Numbered from the stretch's first letter, positions 1 to 9,152 are shown. The stretch: 64,000 nt of DNA from Methanomicrobium antiquum (GCF_029633915.1 NZ_CP091092.1:1116001-1180000); one strand, 5' to 3'. Program-made: numbers and translations. Notes: a model not told the origin generated them from the letters alone.

Positions 1-642
1 TATGTCTTCAATATACCAGTCGTTTCCTTCATCGTAAAAATAGCAGTGAGGTTTTGTAATCCTTGATACAGCTCCATAAAATTCCGGGAAAACAATATCT
101 CCCTCTTCAGGAACATAGGTATGGTCATTGTCATTTCTTCCAACACGAATTTTTTTGTGATTTAAAAGGTAAGCGGTTTCGTCATGTGGTCCGCCGACAA
201 TAAACACAACAGGAATATCTCCTTTTATCTCATCAGAGATCTGAGCTTTGAGATTTTTTATTCTGTCTGCAAGGATTTCATTGTCAGGAGTCAGATTAAC
301 ATCATTGAATATCTGAAGATTTTTAAAGACTGCTTCAAGTCCTCCAGGCATTATTGAATATTTCCAGACAGGATGGACACCTTTTGTTTTTCTGCTGCTT
401 ATTCCGGTTTCTTTTTTAATAACTCCGGCAAGGTGAAGCTTTTGAATATGTTTTTTTGTATTTTCATAGCTTATGCCAATCTCATAGGAGATTTCACGAA
501 CATCTTTTTGATTTTTTTCAATACATTTCAATATCTTAAGTCTTGCCGGATTGGACAAAACATCAAGATAATCGGATAATTCTTCGAGAAAATCATCATC
601 ATTTTCAATAAATATTGTTCCTTTGGCTTCTTCCTGAGACAT
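1..642 (-). CDS. ArsR-like HTH protein with C-terminal FHA domain (partial)
   Basis: The frame is open from an ATG at 642 to the window edge, so the 3' end is missing (214 codons visible). Residues about 15-75 form an ArsR-like winged helix, with the signature LDVLSNPARLKIL followed by a recognition-helix segment (ISYENTKKHIQKLHLAG). After a helical linker, residues about 160-214 look like an FHA domain: a VGRND motif, then a GAVSR-x5-H phosphopeptide-loop pattern. FHA domains bind phosphothreonine peptides, so this would be a transcription factor responding to Ser/Thr phosphorylation. That role is inferred from the domain pair. The downstream partner lies outside the window. Confidence 0.75.
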   Translation of the reverse strand, partial: MSQEEAKGTIFIENDDDFLEELSDYLDVLSNPARLKILKCIEKNQKDVREISYEIGISYENTKKHIQKLHLAGVIKKETGISSRKTKGVHPVWKYSIMPGGLEAVFKNLQIFNDVNLTPDNEILADRIKNLKAQISDEIKGDIPVVFIVGGPHDETAYLLNHKKIRVGRNDNDHTYVPEEGDIVFPEFYGAVSRITKPHCYFYDEGNDWYIEDI

Positions 643-1005
643 CTTCTGATATTCCCCTGTCCTTTTTTCTCAAACCCGAATTTTATAGAGATTTGCCCGG
701 ATGCTTTTGTTATGAAAGTTAAGATTCCGGATAAACTTATCAGGATTTTTGTGTGATGAAAAACGCATTCATCATGAGGCTTTTTTATGAAATTTACTTC
801 GTAACTTACATAAAGCCGTGCATGAAATTTAATTTTGGGCAACATTTTCATTTAAGTCACGAAGCAACTTTTATGTAAATCTATTAATTATTAGAGTAGT
901 GACTCAGATAAAAATGTATCATACTATTTAGATACCCCTGTTTAACCGAATGGTTAAAGAGATAACTGTTAAAAAATAGTCATCAGGACAAAAGGATTAA
1001 AAAAA
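643..1005. other. Intergenic region with a hairpin-repeat copy
   Basis: No credible gene. The stretch lies between the divergent start of the HTH-FHA gene and the 3' end of the HAD gene. It holds a copy of the dispersed hairpin repeat (711-880) and AT-rich sequence. Confidence 0.5.
711..880 (-). repeat. Dispersed hairpin repeat, copy A
   Basis: Read on the minus strand, this matches the 15403-15540 copy over about 130 bp. Shared blocks include a hairpin with arms AAGTTAC/GTAACTT around GAA, a CATGAAAT-type hairpin and a TGATAA/TTATCA hairpin. A second, diverged AAGTTAC-like hairpin in the opposite orientation lies at about 845-880. It is intergenic, like the other copies. Confidence 0.65.
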
Positions 1006-1986
1006 TCATTTCAGACCTAGTATTTCAGGAAGGTTTGATACGGAATTTAAGATAAAATCAGGTTTGATGCCGGATGATATCAGTTTATCCTCACGGAATT
1101 TACCAGTTCTAACAAGTGCACCGGAGATACCGGCATTTTTTGCTCCGCCGATATCTGTTATAATGTCATCACCAACCACCAGAGTTTCATGAGGATCTTT
1201 TCCAAGTGATGAAAGTGATGAGTTGAAAAAAAGAAGAGAAGGTTTTCCGATAAGATAAGCATTTGTTTCGGTCGCATATTCAAGTCCTTTTATGAAGGGT
1301 CCGGCTGAAAGAGAAAGACCGTCCTTATCCATCCAGTATTTATCCATTTCAAGAGCAAAAAAAGAAATTTGCTTACATTGAACCTTGTTTGCAGGAACAG
1401 AATTTATGTGTTCAGTCCTAATCTCTGTCATATTTTCATCCTTTTTTTCAGATTTTGCCATATTGTTTTTATTACTGTATCCATTTTTGTTTGTACTTTT
1501 ATCTACGATGATTTTCTTCCGGAAAAAAACCTCGTTGTTTTCGATAGATTTGTTTTTGTTATATCTGTTGTTTTCAATTAAAATTCTAAAAACACGGTTA
1601 AGTCTTTCATAATTAAAATTCTGACCTGCATCACCGATAACAACTGCCTCAGGATTTATTTCATCGGAAATAAGACCTGATGAGTAAAAATCATCACAAA
1701 CATCTTCCGTTACTAAGAAAAAGCATTTCTTTATATCCATGAGATTAAGTATTTTAGATACAACAACTGCAGGCGTTATAATATTCTCTTTTGGAATTAT
1801 AAATCCAAAATCTTTTAATTTTTCAGAGATCGAATCAGAGGATTTTCTTGTTGTGTTCGAAAGGCACCGGAATTGAATTTTTGCATCAGCTATAAGATTT
1901 AGTGCATAACATGCACCATCAACTGCTTCTTCGCCGGAGTATAAAACTCCGTCTATATCAAATATTATTCCGGTAATTTTTTTCAT
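1006..1986 (-). CDS. HAD-IIA family hydrolase with low-complexity insertion
   Basis: This is a 326-residue HAD phosphatase of the NagD-like IIA class. Motif I is FDIDGVLYSG (residues 9-18), the threonine motif is CLSNTTRKS (41-49), and the C-terminal motif is VVGDDIITDIGGAKNAG, which binds Mg2+. NagD-like family members hydrolyse small phosphomonoesters such as phosphoglycolate or nucleotides; the substrate here is unknown. Residues about 141-206 are an Asn/Lys/Glu-rich tract absent from ordinary family members, in the cap just before the conserved segment FFALEMDKYWMDKDGLSL. Both flanks align with the family, so the tract is a true in-frame insertion. No operon partner is evident. Confidence 0.85.
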   Translation of the reverse strand: MKKITGIIFDIDGVLYSGEEAVDGACYALNLIADAKIQFRCLSNTTRKSSDSISEKLKDFGFIIPKENIITPAVVVSKILNLMDIKKCFFLVTEDVCDDFYSSGLISDEINPEAVVIGDAGQNFNYERLNRVFRILIENNRYNKNKSIENNEVFFRKKIIVDKSTNKNGYSNKNNMAKSEKKDENMTEIRTEHINSVPANKVQCKQISFFALEMDKYWMDKDGLSLSAGPFIKGLEYATETNAYLIGKPSLLFFNSSLSSLGKDPHETLVVGDDIITDIGGAKNAGISGALVRTGKFREDKLISSGIKPDFILNSVSNLPEILGLK

Positions 1987-2036
1987 AAAAGGTTATTTTT
2001 TTCATAAAATTTTAAAATATAATGTTTAATATCGGT

Positions 2037-2519
2037 TTAAAAAGGCTGTCCCGAATTATCAGAGATTTTATTTATTGCAATCGCGGCCTTTTTTCTAACC
2101 GGATTGCTTTCATCCAGTAATACATCCCTTAAAGCCGGAAGTGCTCTTTCATCTTTGATTGTACCGAGAGTTTCTGCAGCACAACAGCGGACATATGGAT
2201 TATCGTCATATAATGCTTCAATAGCGGTATGAATGTCCGGATTGTAGCCTGCTCTCATCAAAGCACGGAATCCATATGGTATGAACCACTTGTGAGTCTT
2301 TAAAGACTCTTCAATTGCTTTTAACACATTTTCGTCATGGACTGATGAAAGGCCTTCTCCAACAGACTCGCGGATATACCACTTCTCATTTTCCAAAAGT
2401 GACATCAGTTCTTCAACATCGTTGGGCTTTAGCGAGATTCCAATTTCAGAAACTGCCCTGCATCTTTCCTTCCAGTTTTCATTCTTTAATTTCCCGATAA
2501 TTTCTTCACAATTAGTCAT
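2037..2519 (-). CDS. HEAT-repeat protein
   Basis: The 160-residue protein is built of about five HEAT-like helical pairs of the PBS-lyase type, with recurring units such as PYVRCCAAETLGTIKD and NPVRKKAAIAINKISD. Such solenoids usually mediate protein-protein contacts or scaffold modifying enzymes; no catalytic residues are visible. It is transcribed in the same direction as amt-glnK upstream, but a strong hairpin (2674-2710) separates them, so it is probably a separate unit. The partner is unknown. Confidence 0.8.
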   Translation of the reverse strand: MTNCEEIIGKLKNENWKERCRAVSEIGISLKPNDVEELMSLLENEKWYIRESVGEGLSSVHDENVLKAIEESLKTHKWFIPYGFRALMRAGYNPDIHTAIEALYDDNPYVRCCAAETLGTIKDERALPALRDVLLDESNPVRKKAAIAINKISDNSGQPF

Positions 2520-2673
2520 TTATAAAATCCCCCTTCACAATATGTAAATCATATTTTAGATTCTTTTAATAAGACCTGGAAAAAGGCTTTAAAGTCAGAT
2601 TTTTCATGCGAATCTCACATATAAAACCAAATCCCTGATTTATTATAAATCACAGGCTGACTCTTAAAAATTT

Positions 2674-2710
2674 AAGAATGAATCAGAAATTTTTTTTCTG
2701 ATTCATTCTT
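2674..2710 (-). terminator. Perfect 16-bp hairpin after glnK
   Basis: The arms AAGAATGAATCAGAAA and TTTCTGATTCATTCTT pair perfectly around a five-T loop. The hairpin lies about 45 bp downstream of the glnK stop codon. It is likely a transcription stop or RNA-stabilising structure for the amt-glnK operon. Confidence 0.55.
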
Positions 2711-2755
2711 CATTTTTCCTGAATTTTTCTCAACATTTTTAGAGATTTTTCCGGT

Positions 2756-3073
2756 TTATTCACTCCTTACATTAATGGTTTTTTCAACTTCATACAGGAA
2801 AATTTTCCCGTCTCCATTTTTACCTGTATAGGCATTCTGACTGATTATTTCAATTATTTCTTCAGTAGCCTCCTCTGATATAACAATCTCAATCTTAACT
2901 TTTGGGATAAGATTTACCATAATCTCCTTTCCACGAAACTGAAGTGCGACTCCACGCTGTGCTCCTCTTCCGCGAACATCACTGACGGTCATAGCATGAT
3001 ACCCTTTTTCTATGAGAGCATCTGAAACCTTCTCAAGTTTTTCCGGACGGATTATTGCCTCAATCTTCTTCAT
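2756..3073 (-). CDS. glnK: P-II nitrogen regulatory protein GlnK
   Basis: The 105-residue length and fold are typical of P-II. The N-terminus MKKIEAIIRPEKLEKVSDAL and the segment YTGKNGDGKIFLYEVE (B-loop and C-loop area) are diagnostic. The T-loop segment GAQRGVALQFRGKE lacks the E. coli-type Tyr51 uridylylation context (no YRG[A]EY), so control is probably by ATP/ADP and 2-oxoglutarate binding. P-II proteins of this class plug the Amt trimer when nitrogen is sufficient. It starts 12 bp after the amt stop in one transcription unit, the usual archaeal and bacterial arrangement with the order reversed (amt first). Confidence 0.93.
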   Translation of the reverse strand: MKKIEAIIRPEKLEKVSDALIEKGYHAMTVSDVRGRGAQRGVALQFRGKEIMVNLIPKVKIEIVISEEATEEIIEIISQNAYTGKNGDGKIFLYEVEKTINVRSE

Positions 3074-3085
3074 TTTAAATCCACC

Positions 3086-4360
3086 TCAGATCTGTGTAGA
3101 CTCACCATGTTGTGAGATATCAAGTCCGACATATTCCTCATCCTCATCTACACGAAGGCCAATTGTCTTATCAACAATTAATGCCAGGACATAAGTTACA
3201 ACAAATGCGTATGCCATTGCTGCAACTGCATCAATCACCTGAATGAAAAACTGTCCTGCATTGCCGTATAAGAGTCCGTCAACTCCTCCAATTGCAGCTG
3301 TACAGAAGATTCCTGTCGCAATTGCGCCAAAAAATCCTCCCACACCATGAATTGCCCATGCGTCGAGTGATTCATCAAGGCCTTTTTTAGAACGGAATAA
3401 CAGTGCGGCATAACAGAGTAATCCGGCAATTAGCCCGATTATTATTGCAGATGTTGCATTTACAAAACCTGCGGCAGGTGTAATTGCAACAAGTCCTGCA
3501 ACTGCTCCTGAAATCATGCCAAGTGAACTTGGTTTTCCGTTTATTGATGATGCTCCCATCCATGCCAGTGCTCCTGCTGATGCAGCTATGTTTGTTACCA
3601 CAAATGCATTTGCAGCAATCCCGTCAGCTGCAAGTTCACTGCCGGCGTTGAATCCAAACCAGCCAAACCAAAGCAGAGCTCCTCCAAGGAGGGTCAAAGG
3701 AATATTTGAAGGCTTCATTGATTCCTGGCCAAAACCGAGACGTTTTCCTATCACAAGTGCGGCTGCAAGTGCTCCAAACCCGGAACTTATGTGAACAACT
3801 GTTCCTCCTGCAAAATCAAGTGCGCCAAGCTGTGATGCCCAGCCGCCTCCCCATGCCCAGTGGGCAAGAGGATCATATACAAGAGTTGTCCACAAAAGAC
3901 CAAACAGGATAAATGATCCAAGTTTAATCCTTTCTGCAAATCCGGATGTTAAAATTGCAAGAGTTAATCCTGCAAAGACCAGCTGGAAAACCATGAACAA
4001 CATATCAGGTATTCCATCTCCATCAAGACTTACTCCGTTTAATAAAACATAATCAAGTCCACCGATAAAACCCCCGATATCTGTTCCGAAAGCCAACGAA
4101 TACCCAAATAGCACCCATTGGATGCTGACCACAGCAAATGCCACAAACGCAAGCGATATCATGGAGATGATACTCTTTTTTCGGACCATTCCACCATAGA
4201 AAAGCCCGACACCAGGAGTCATCAGCATAACCATTGCTGTACATATTATGATAAAAGCCGTATCTCCACTGTCAATCATTTTTAGCTCTGCTCCATTTAA
4301 TCTCCACATTGTGCAAAACCACTGCCAGACTTTATTATTAGCAGAGGCTGAGTCTTGCAT
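3086..4360 (-). CDS. amt: Ammonium transporter Amt
   Basis: This 424-residue Amt/Rh-family channel has about 11 membrane helices. Landmarks are [18 protein letters not shown] followed by [13 protein letters not shown] (Amt signature), the DPLAHWAWG pore segment, [17 protein letters not shown] (first conserved pore His) and [17 protein letters not shown] (second pore His). It moves ammonium/ammonia into the cell and is coexpressed with GlnK, which gates it. The start at 4360 fits a TATA-like element near 4391-4401; Met28 (4279) is an alternative. Both would be controlled by the NrpR-type operator at 4375-4388. Confidence 0.95.
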   Translation of the reverse strand: MQDSASANNKVWQWFCTMWRLNGAELKMIDSGDTAFIIICTAMVMLMTPGVGLFYGGMVRKKSIISMISLAFVAFAVVSIQWVLFGYSLAFGTDIGGFIGGLDYVLLNGVSLDGDGIPDMLFMVFQLVFAGLTLAILTSGFAERIKLGSFILFGLLWTTLVYDPLAHWAWGGGWASQLGALDFAGGTVVHISSGFGALAAALVIGKRLGFGQESMKPSNIPLTLLGGALLWFGWFGFNAGSELAADGIAANAFVVTNIAASAGALAWMGASSINGKPSSLGMISGAVAGLVAITPAAGFVNATSAIIIGLIAGLLCYAALLFRSKKGLDESLDAWAIHGVGGFFGAIATGIFCTAAIGGVDGLLYGNAGQFFIQVIDAVAAMAYAFVVTYVLALIVDKTIGLRVDEDEEYVGLDISQHGESTQI

Positions 4361-4374
4361 CTAATGTGTTAGAA

Positions 4375-4388
4375 GGAAGTTAGCTTCC
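4375..4388. promoter_or_regulatory. Candidate NrpR operator upstream of amt-glnK
   Basis: The sequence GGAAGTTAGCTTCC is an exact GGAA-N6-TTCC match to the operator described for the archaeal nitrogen repressor NrpR in Methanococcus maripaludis. It lies between a TATA-like element (about 4391-4401, minus strand) and the amt start at 4360, where a bound repressor would block initiation. An NrpR-domain protein is encoded 8 kb away at 12475. Confidence 0.8.
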
Positions 4389-4715
4389 ACCTTTAATAAA
4401 TCTTTTTATTGGTATGATATAATACAAAGCTGTAATAAATACAAAAAGTCAATAGAATTGAAATTAAATCTAAAATTAAAATTCTTTTCAATAATATTTA
4501 ATTTTAAAAAATTTTTAATTTACACATTAGATTTTTTTATATCAGCGCGTATTAAAAAATTTTATCTTAAAGAATTTAAAAGACAATATTGCAAAAAAAG
4601 ATTAAATTAAGCTTAAATTCACCGATAATATATTATAGATTTTTAATTTTTTCTTCTTTTTACAATTAAAAAATAAAGTTCAAGTTTTTAGATAGAAATA
4701 ACCTTCCATATAGTA

Positions 4716-4725
4716 ATATATATAA
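4716..4725 (+). promoter_or_regulatory. TATA element of the glutamate synthase operon
   Basis: TATATATAAG lies about 80 bp before the gltB1 start, implying a leader of about 50 nt. No GGAA-N6-TTCC site is seen here, unlike the amt promoter. Confidence 0.4.
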
Positions 4726-4796
4726 GCTATACATTCATTTATAATATGCAAAATGAAAAGAAAAAGAACAACATTACATTGGAAATGTGAATGATT

Positions 4797-5849
4797 ATGT
4801 GTGGAATTATAAGTGTTATAGACCAATCAAAAAATTTTATGACCGGTGAATCCATTAAAAACGCTCTTGCCCTGATGAATGAAAGAGGCAGTGGGGAAGG
4901 TGCCGGATATGCTGTTTACGGAGCATATCCCGACTTTAAGGATTATTATGCCCTCCACGTATTCTATGATAACCTGGTTGAACCAAAAAAAGAGGTTGAA
5001 TCACTTCTCAACAAATGGGGTGAAATAGAATATGCAGAAGAAATTCCGACATATGAACAGGACAGACTAAGGCGTGTACACATACCATGGAGATACTTCT
5101 TTAGGCCGGACAAAAATCTTCTTGCAGGAAGCTTCTCCCCGGAAGATGACGCCATAATAAACCTTGTAAATAAAGTAAATATCGAGATAAAAGGCGCTAC
5201 ACTGTACTCTTCCGGAAAAAACATAGGAGTTTTTAAAGCCGCGGGATGGCCGGAAGACGTTGCAAACTTCTATAAAATTGAAGATTATGAGGGTTACATC
5301 TGGATGGGTCATAACAGGTATCCTACAAACACTTCAGGATGGTGGGGCGGTGCTCATCCGTTTAATCTTCTGGATATAAGTGTGATTCATAACGGAGAAA
5401 TCACTTCTTATGGAACAAACCGGCGTTACATTGAAAGTTTTGGATATAAATGCACAATGAAGACAGATACAGAAGTTGTTGCATATTTATCTGATCTCTT
5501 AGGAAGAAGACACGGACTTACAGATGAATTTACAGTAAATGCACTGGCTCCTCCATTCTGGGATGAAATCGACAAAATGCCTGAGAATAAACATAAAATA
5601 CAAAAAGCCTTTAGAATGGCATATGGTTCTGCTATGATGAACGGCCCGTTTGCAATTGTTATTGCAAAACCAGACGGGATTGTAGGATTCACAGACAGAA
5701 TTAAATTAAGACCGCTGGTAGCCGCAGAATCAGGCGATTGTTTATATATATCAAGTGAAGAGGCCGCAATCAGGACAATGGAAAATAATTTAGATAATAT
5801 CTGGATGCCCTGTGCCGGTGAGCCTGTAATAGGGAGAGTTAAAAAATGA
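4797..5849 (+). CDS. Glutamate synthase glutaminase-domain subunit (GltB1)
   Basis: This is a class II (Ntn) glutamine amidotransferase that releases ammonia from glutamine. The ATG at 4797 gives MCGIISV, placing the nucleophilic Cys directly after Met as the mechanism requires; the upstream ATG at 4791 would bury it. Other class II landmarks are GHNRYPTNTSGWWGGAHPF and VIHNGEITSYGTNRRYIE. At about 350 residues it is one of three proteins into which methanogens split the large GltB chain. It overlaps the next gene by 4 bp (ATGA), indicating translational coupling. Confidence 0.9.
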   Translation: MCGIISVIDQSKNFMTGESIKNALALMNERGSGEGAGYAVYGAYPDFKDYYALHVFYDNLVEPKKEVESLLNKWGEIEYAEEIPTYEQDRLRRVHIPWRYFFRPDKNLLAGSFSPEDDAIINLVNKVNIEIKGATLYSSGKNIGVFKAAGWPEDVANFYKIEDYEGYIWMGHNRYPTNTSGWWGGAHPFNLLDISVIHNGEITSYGTNRRYIESFGYKCTMKTDTEVVAYLSDLLGRRHGLTDEFTVNALAPPFWDEIDKMPENKHKIQKAFRMAYGSAMMNGPFAIVIAKPDGIVGFTDRIKLRPLVAAESGDCLYISSEEAAIRTMENNLDNIWMPCAGEPVIGRVKK

Positions 5850-7357
5850 CAATTGGAAGCATACCTCCTAAATATAAAATAAGTATTGACAATTCTCTTT
5901 GTATGCTATGCGAACGCTGTATTGAAAATTGTTCATACGGTGTTTTTAGACGCGAAGAACAGAGAATTGTTCCGGATTCAAAGAAATGCACTGCCTGCCA
6001 CAGATGCATTTCTATGTGTCCCCGTGATGCAATAACTCTTCAGAAAAAACCAAATGACTATCGCTATCATCCTGTCTGGACACGTGATGCAAGAGAAGAC
6101 ATATATAAACAGGCTAAAACAGGTCAGATCATTCTATCAGGGATGGGAAATGCCGCAGAATATCCGATAATATTTGACAGTCTCTTACTTGACGCATGCC
6201 AGGTTACAAATCCAAGCATCGATCCCCTGCGTGAACCAATGGAGCTTAGAACCTATATCGGAAAAAAGCCAAAACAAATTGAACTTACTAAAACTAAATC
6301 CGGAGATTATGATTTAAAAACAGAACTTTCTCCAAATCTGAAACTTGAAACACCCATTATGATCGGGCACATGAGTTACGGTGCAATTTCTCTTAATGCA
6401 CAACTTGCAATGGCAAAGGCCGCGGCAGATACAGGCACATTCATGGGGACTGGTGAGGGAGGTCTTCATGAAGCACTCCACCCGTATCAGAATAATATGA
6501 TTGTTCAGATTGCATCCGGACGCTTTGGTGTTGATATAAATTATCTTGAAAGGGGCGCCGCAATTGAAATTAAAATTGGACAGGGAGCAAAACCAGGTAT
6601 TGGGGGTCATCTTCCGGGAGAGAAGGTTTCAGAAGATGTATCAAAAACAAGGATGATTCCGCTTCACAGCGATGCAATAAGCCCTGCACCTCATCATGAC
6701 ATTTACAGTATCGAGGATCTGGCACAGCTTGTAAGAAGCTTAAAAGAAGCAACTGAATGGAAAAAACCGGTTTTTGTAAAAATAGCCGCTGTTCATAATG
6801 CCGCAGCAATTGCGGCCGGAATTGCACGTTCGTCTGCAGATGCAGTAGTAGTTGACGGCTTTCGCGGAGGCTCGGGTGCAACACCAAAAGTTTTTCGTGA
6901 TAATGTCGGGATTCCTATTGAAGCGGCAGTTGCGGCAATCGATTCCAAATTAAGAGATCAGGGTGTGAGAAATGAAATATCTGTTATCGCAAGCGGCGGT
7001 ATCAGAAACAGTGCAGATTTGACAAAAATAATAGCACTTGGCGCAGATGCTGTATACATTGGAACAGCCGCCTTAATCTCCATGGGATGTCGTGTATGCG
7101 GATCATGTTATAAAGGACTTTGCCCATGGGGAATTGCCACACAAAGGCAGGATCTTGTTGACAGATTAAATCCTGATGAGGCATACAAAAATGTTTCAAA
7201 CCTGATAAATGGCTGGACACTTGAGTTGTCAGAATTAATGGGCGCCGCCGGAATAAATTCTATTGAAAGTCTGCGTGGAAACCGTGACAGATTAAGAGGA
7301 TATCTTCTGGATGAAGAAATAATGAATATTTTGGATGTACAAATGGTTGGAGCATAA
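5846..7357 (+). CDS. Glutamate synthase FMN/Fe-S synthase subunit with ferredoxin domain (GltB2)
   Basis: The 503-residue protein has an N-terminal 2[4Fe-4S] ferredoxin module (CMLCERCIENC and CTACHRCISMC, residues about 19-60), then the FMN-binding synthase barrel. Diagnostic segments are PIMIGHMSYGAISLNAQ, GFRGGSGATPKVFRDNVG, ASGGIRNSADLTKIIALGAD and the 3Fe-4S cluster loop CRVCGSCYKGLCPWG. It forms glutamate from 2-oxoglutarate and ammonia delivered by GltB1, using two electrons through FMN. The ferredoxin module replaces part of the function of bacterial GltD as electron input. The next gene follows after 2 bp. Confidence 0.93.
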   Translation: MTIGSIPPKYKISIDNSLCMLCERCIENCSYGVFRREEQRIVPDSKKCTACHRCISMCPRDAITLQKKPNDYRYHPVWTRDAREDIYKQAKTGQIILSGMGNAAEYPIIFDSLLLDACQVTNPSIDPLREPMELRTYIGKKPKQIELTKTKSGDYDLKTELSPNLKLETPIMIGHMSYGAISLNAQLAMAKAAADTGTFMGTGEGGLHEALHPYQNNMIVQIASGRFGVDINYLERGAAIEIKIGQGAKPGIGGHLPGEKVSEDVSKTRMIPLHSDAISPAPHHDIYSIEDLAQLVRSLKEATEWKKPVFVKIAAVHNAAAIAAGIARSSADAVVVDGFRGGSGATPKVFRDNVGIPIEAAVAAIDSKLRDQGVRNEISVIASGGIRNSADLTKIIALGADAVYIGTAALISMGCRVCGSCYKGLCPWGIATQRQDLVDRLNPDEAYKNVSNLINGWTLELSELMGAAGINSIESLRGNRDRLRGYLLDEEIMNILDVQMVGA

Positions 7358-7359
7358 AA

Positions 7360-8106
7360 ATGAGTGATATATTAGAAATTGATGCAAAAGGCCTTCACTA
7401 CACTCCTCTTAACAAAATGCTTCGTGATGCTGTTGCAAAAGGCAGGAAAAAAATTGTTATTGATAACATAAGAGGACAACGTTTCATAGGAGATGGTCTT
7501 CGTGGGGAAGGAGTGGAAATCGAAATAAACGGCGTTCCCGGAGGGGACCTTGCGATGTTTATGAGTGGCCCGACACTCATCGTACATGGAAACTGTGATC
7601 ATGCACCTGGAAATACCATGGATTCGGGCAGAATTATAATTCACGGAAGTTCAGGTGATGCAACTGCTCACAGTATGAGAGGCGGAGAAGTATATGTTCG
7701 GGACAACATCGGATACCGGGGTGGAATTCATATGAAAGAGTATCAGACAAAGCGTCCGGTTCTTGTGGTAGGTAAAAGTGCAAGAGCATTTCTTGGAGAA
7801 TATATGGCAGGAGGTCTTTTGATTGTGCTTGGTCTTGGTGAGGATAAACCTGCTGAAGGCAGAGGAATAGCCAGTGGGATTCACGGAGGAAAAATATTTG
7901 TCAGGGGAGAAATTGATGAATCAAATCTTGGAATAGGAGCACACATAGAAGAGATGAATGATGAAGATCTGGAAGTTATCCGCCCCTTTATTGAAAATTT
8001 TTCAAAATTTTTTAATTATGATGCAAAGGAGATTATGAATTCAAAGTTTTCTAAAATTGTGCCTTCCGGTTCAAGACCGTTTGCAAACAAATACTGCTGG
8101 GAATAA
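7360..8106 (+). CDS. Glutamate synthase GXGXG-domain subunit (GltB3)
   Basis: This 248-residue right-handed beta-helix protein has repeated glycine pairs characteristic of the GltB C-terminal GXGXG domain: GPTLIVHGNCDHAPGNTMD, GRIIIHGSSGDATAHSMRGG and GGKIFVRGEIDESNLG. In full-length glutamate synthase this domain is structural and holds the other two together. It sits 2 bp after GltB2 and 17 bp before the FrhB-like gene, so all four are surely one operon. Confidence 0.9.
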   Translation: MSDILEIDAKGLHYTPLNKMLRDAVAKGRKKIVIDNIRGQRFIGDGLRGEGVEIEINGVPGGDLAMFMSGPTLIVHGNCDHAPGNTMDSGRIIIHGSSGDATAHSMRGGEVYVRDNIGYRGGIHMKEYQTKRPVLVVGKSARAFLGEYMAGGLLIVLGLGEDKPAEGRGIASGIHGGKIFVRGEIDESNLGIGAHIEEMNDEDLEVIRPFIENFSKFFNYDAKEIMNSKFSKIVPSGSRPFANKYCWE

Positions 8107-8123
8107 AAAAAGAGGTTTAAAAT

Positions 8124-9152
8124 ATGCAGCAAATTAATTATAAAAAATTAAAGGAAGAGGTCTGGGACTTAAATAAGTGTTCAGGGTGTGGTGCATGCTG
8201 TACAGTGTGTCCGGCAGATGCCCTTGTTTTTATAAAGTCTGATAATTCTCATCCTGTAAATACAGGATACTGTAAAGATATAACAGACTTTGTCAAATGT
8301 GGCGCCTGTTATAATGTCTGTCCAAGAACAGATTCTAATGAAGATAAAAAGGATATGCTTGGAGAGTATATTGAAATCAAAGCAGCAAAAGCTATAATGG
8401 ATATTCCCGGCAGACAAAGCGGCGGGGCGGTTACGGCAATTCTAAAAAATGCTCTTAAAAGAGGAATTATTGATGCTGTTGTAACTGTTTCTGAGGACAG
8501 ATGGACTCATATGCCAAAGTCTGTTCTTATAACTTCAGATGATACAATCGAAAAAACTGCAGGTAGCATATATAATTGGTGGACACCCACACTACTGGCT
8601 CTCTCAGATGCAGTTATATTAAAAAAATGCAGGAATATTGCAGTTGTTGGAACACCTTGTGCTGTATCTGCACTGCGGCTGATGAAAAACAGCGAAAATG
8701 ATCTTGTAATGCCGTTTGGGAAAACAATACGACTGATTATCGGCCTGTTCTGTACTGAAACATTTGACTATCAAAAACTGATGAATGATAAGATAAAAAC
8801 AGATTTAGGAATTGATTCCTGGAAAATAAAAAAAATGGACATCAAAGGAAAGCTTGAAATAACACTTGGTGATGAATCAAAAATTACAGTTCCTCTCTCA
8901 GAGCTTGAAAATACAATTCGCACAGGATGCAGAATCTGCAAGGATTTTACAGCAGTTGATTCTGACATCTCGGCAGGTTCTGTTGGTTCTCCTGAAGGCA
9001 ATACAACCCTTATCATCAGAAACTCAGAAGGGCTGGAATTTTTTGAAAGTGCTGTCAATGAAGGATTTCTTGAAGTATCAAATGAAATAGACATAACTTC
9101 AATTATAAAACTGGCTGAAAAAAAGAAAAAAACAGCTGAGGATAAAGAGTAA
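8124..9152 (+). CDS. FrhB/FdhB-family F420 oxidoreductase subunit of the glutamate synthase operon
   Basis: This 342-residue FrhB-type iron-sulfur flavoprotein has two N-terminal [4Fe-4S] motifs (CSGCGACCTVC and CGACYNVC). They are followed by the FrhB core, with GGAVTAILKNALKRG, AVVGTPCAVSALRLM, an FCTETFDYQKL segment and a late Cys pair (TGCRICKDF). The family oxidises or reduces coenzyme F420 through bound FAD. Its position as the last gene of a gltB1-B2-B3 operon that lacks a GltD suggests it feeds electrons from F420H2 to the synthase. That role is an inference from context. It starts at ATG 8124 after an AAGAGGTTTAAA ribosome-binding region. Confidence 0.85.
   Translation: MQQINYKKLKEEVWDLNKCSGCGACCTVCPADALVFIKSDNSHPVNTGYCKDITDFVKCGACYNVCPRTDSNEDKKDMLGEYIEIKAAKAIMDIPGRQSGGAVTAILKNALKRGIIDAVVTVSEDRWTHMPKSVLITSDDTIEKTAGSIYNWWTPTLLALSDAVILKKCRNIAVVGTPCAVSALRLMKNSENDLVMPFGKTIRLIIGLFCTETFDYQKLMNDKIKTDLGIDSWKIKKMDIKGKLEITLGDESKITVPLSELENTIRTGCRICKDFTAVDSDISAGSVGSPEGNTTLIIRNSEGLEFFESAVNEGFLEVSNEIDITSIIKLAEKKKKTAEDKE

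Larger units (their letters stand above)
4361..4796. other. AT-rich divergent control region between amt and glt operons
   Basis: No gene here. The amt side carries an NrpR-like operator and TATA element. The glt side carries a TATATATAAG element at 4716-4725. The middle is extremely AT-rich with poly-A/T tracts. Confidence 0.6.

Noticed and set aside
4600-4796. NrpR operator at the glutamate synthase promoter
   Set aside because: TTCC and GGAA words occur but not as GGAA-N6-TTCC.
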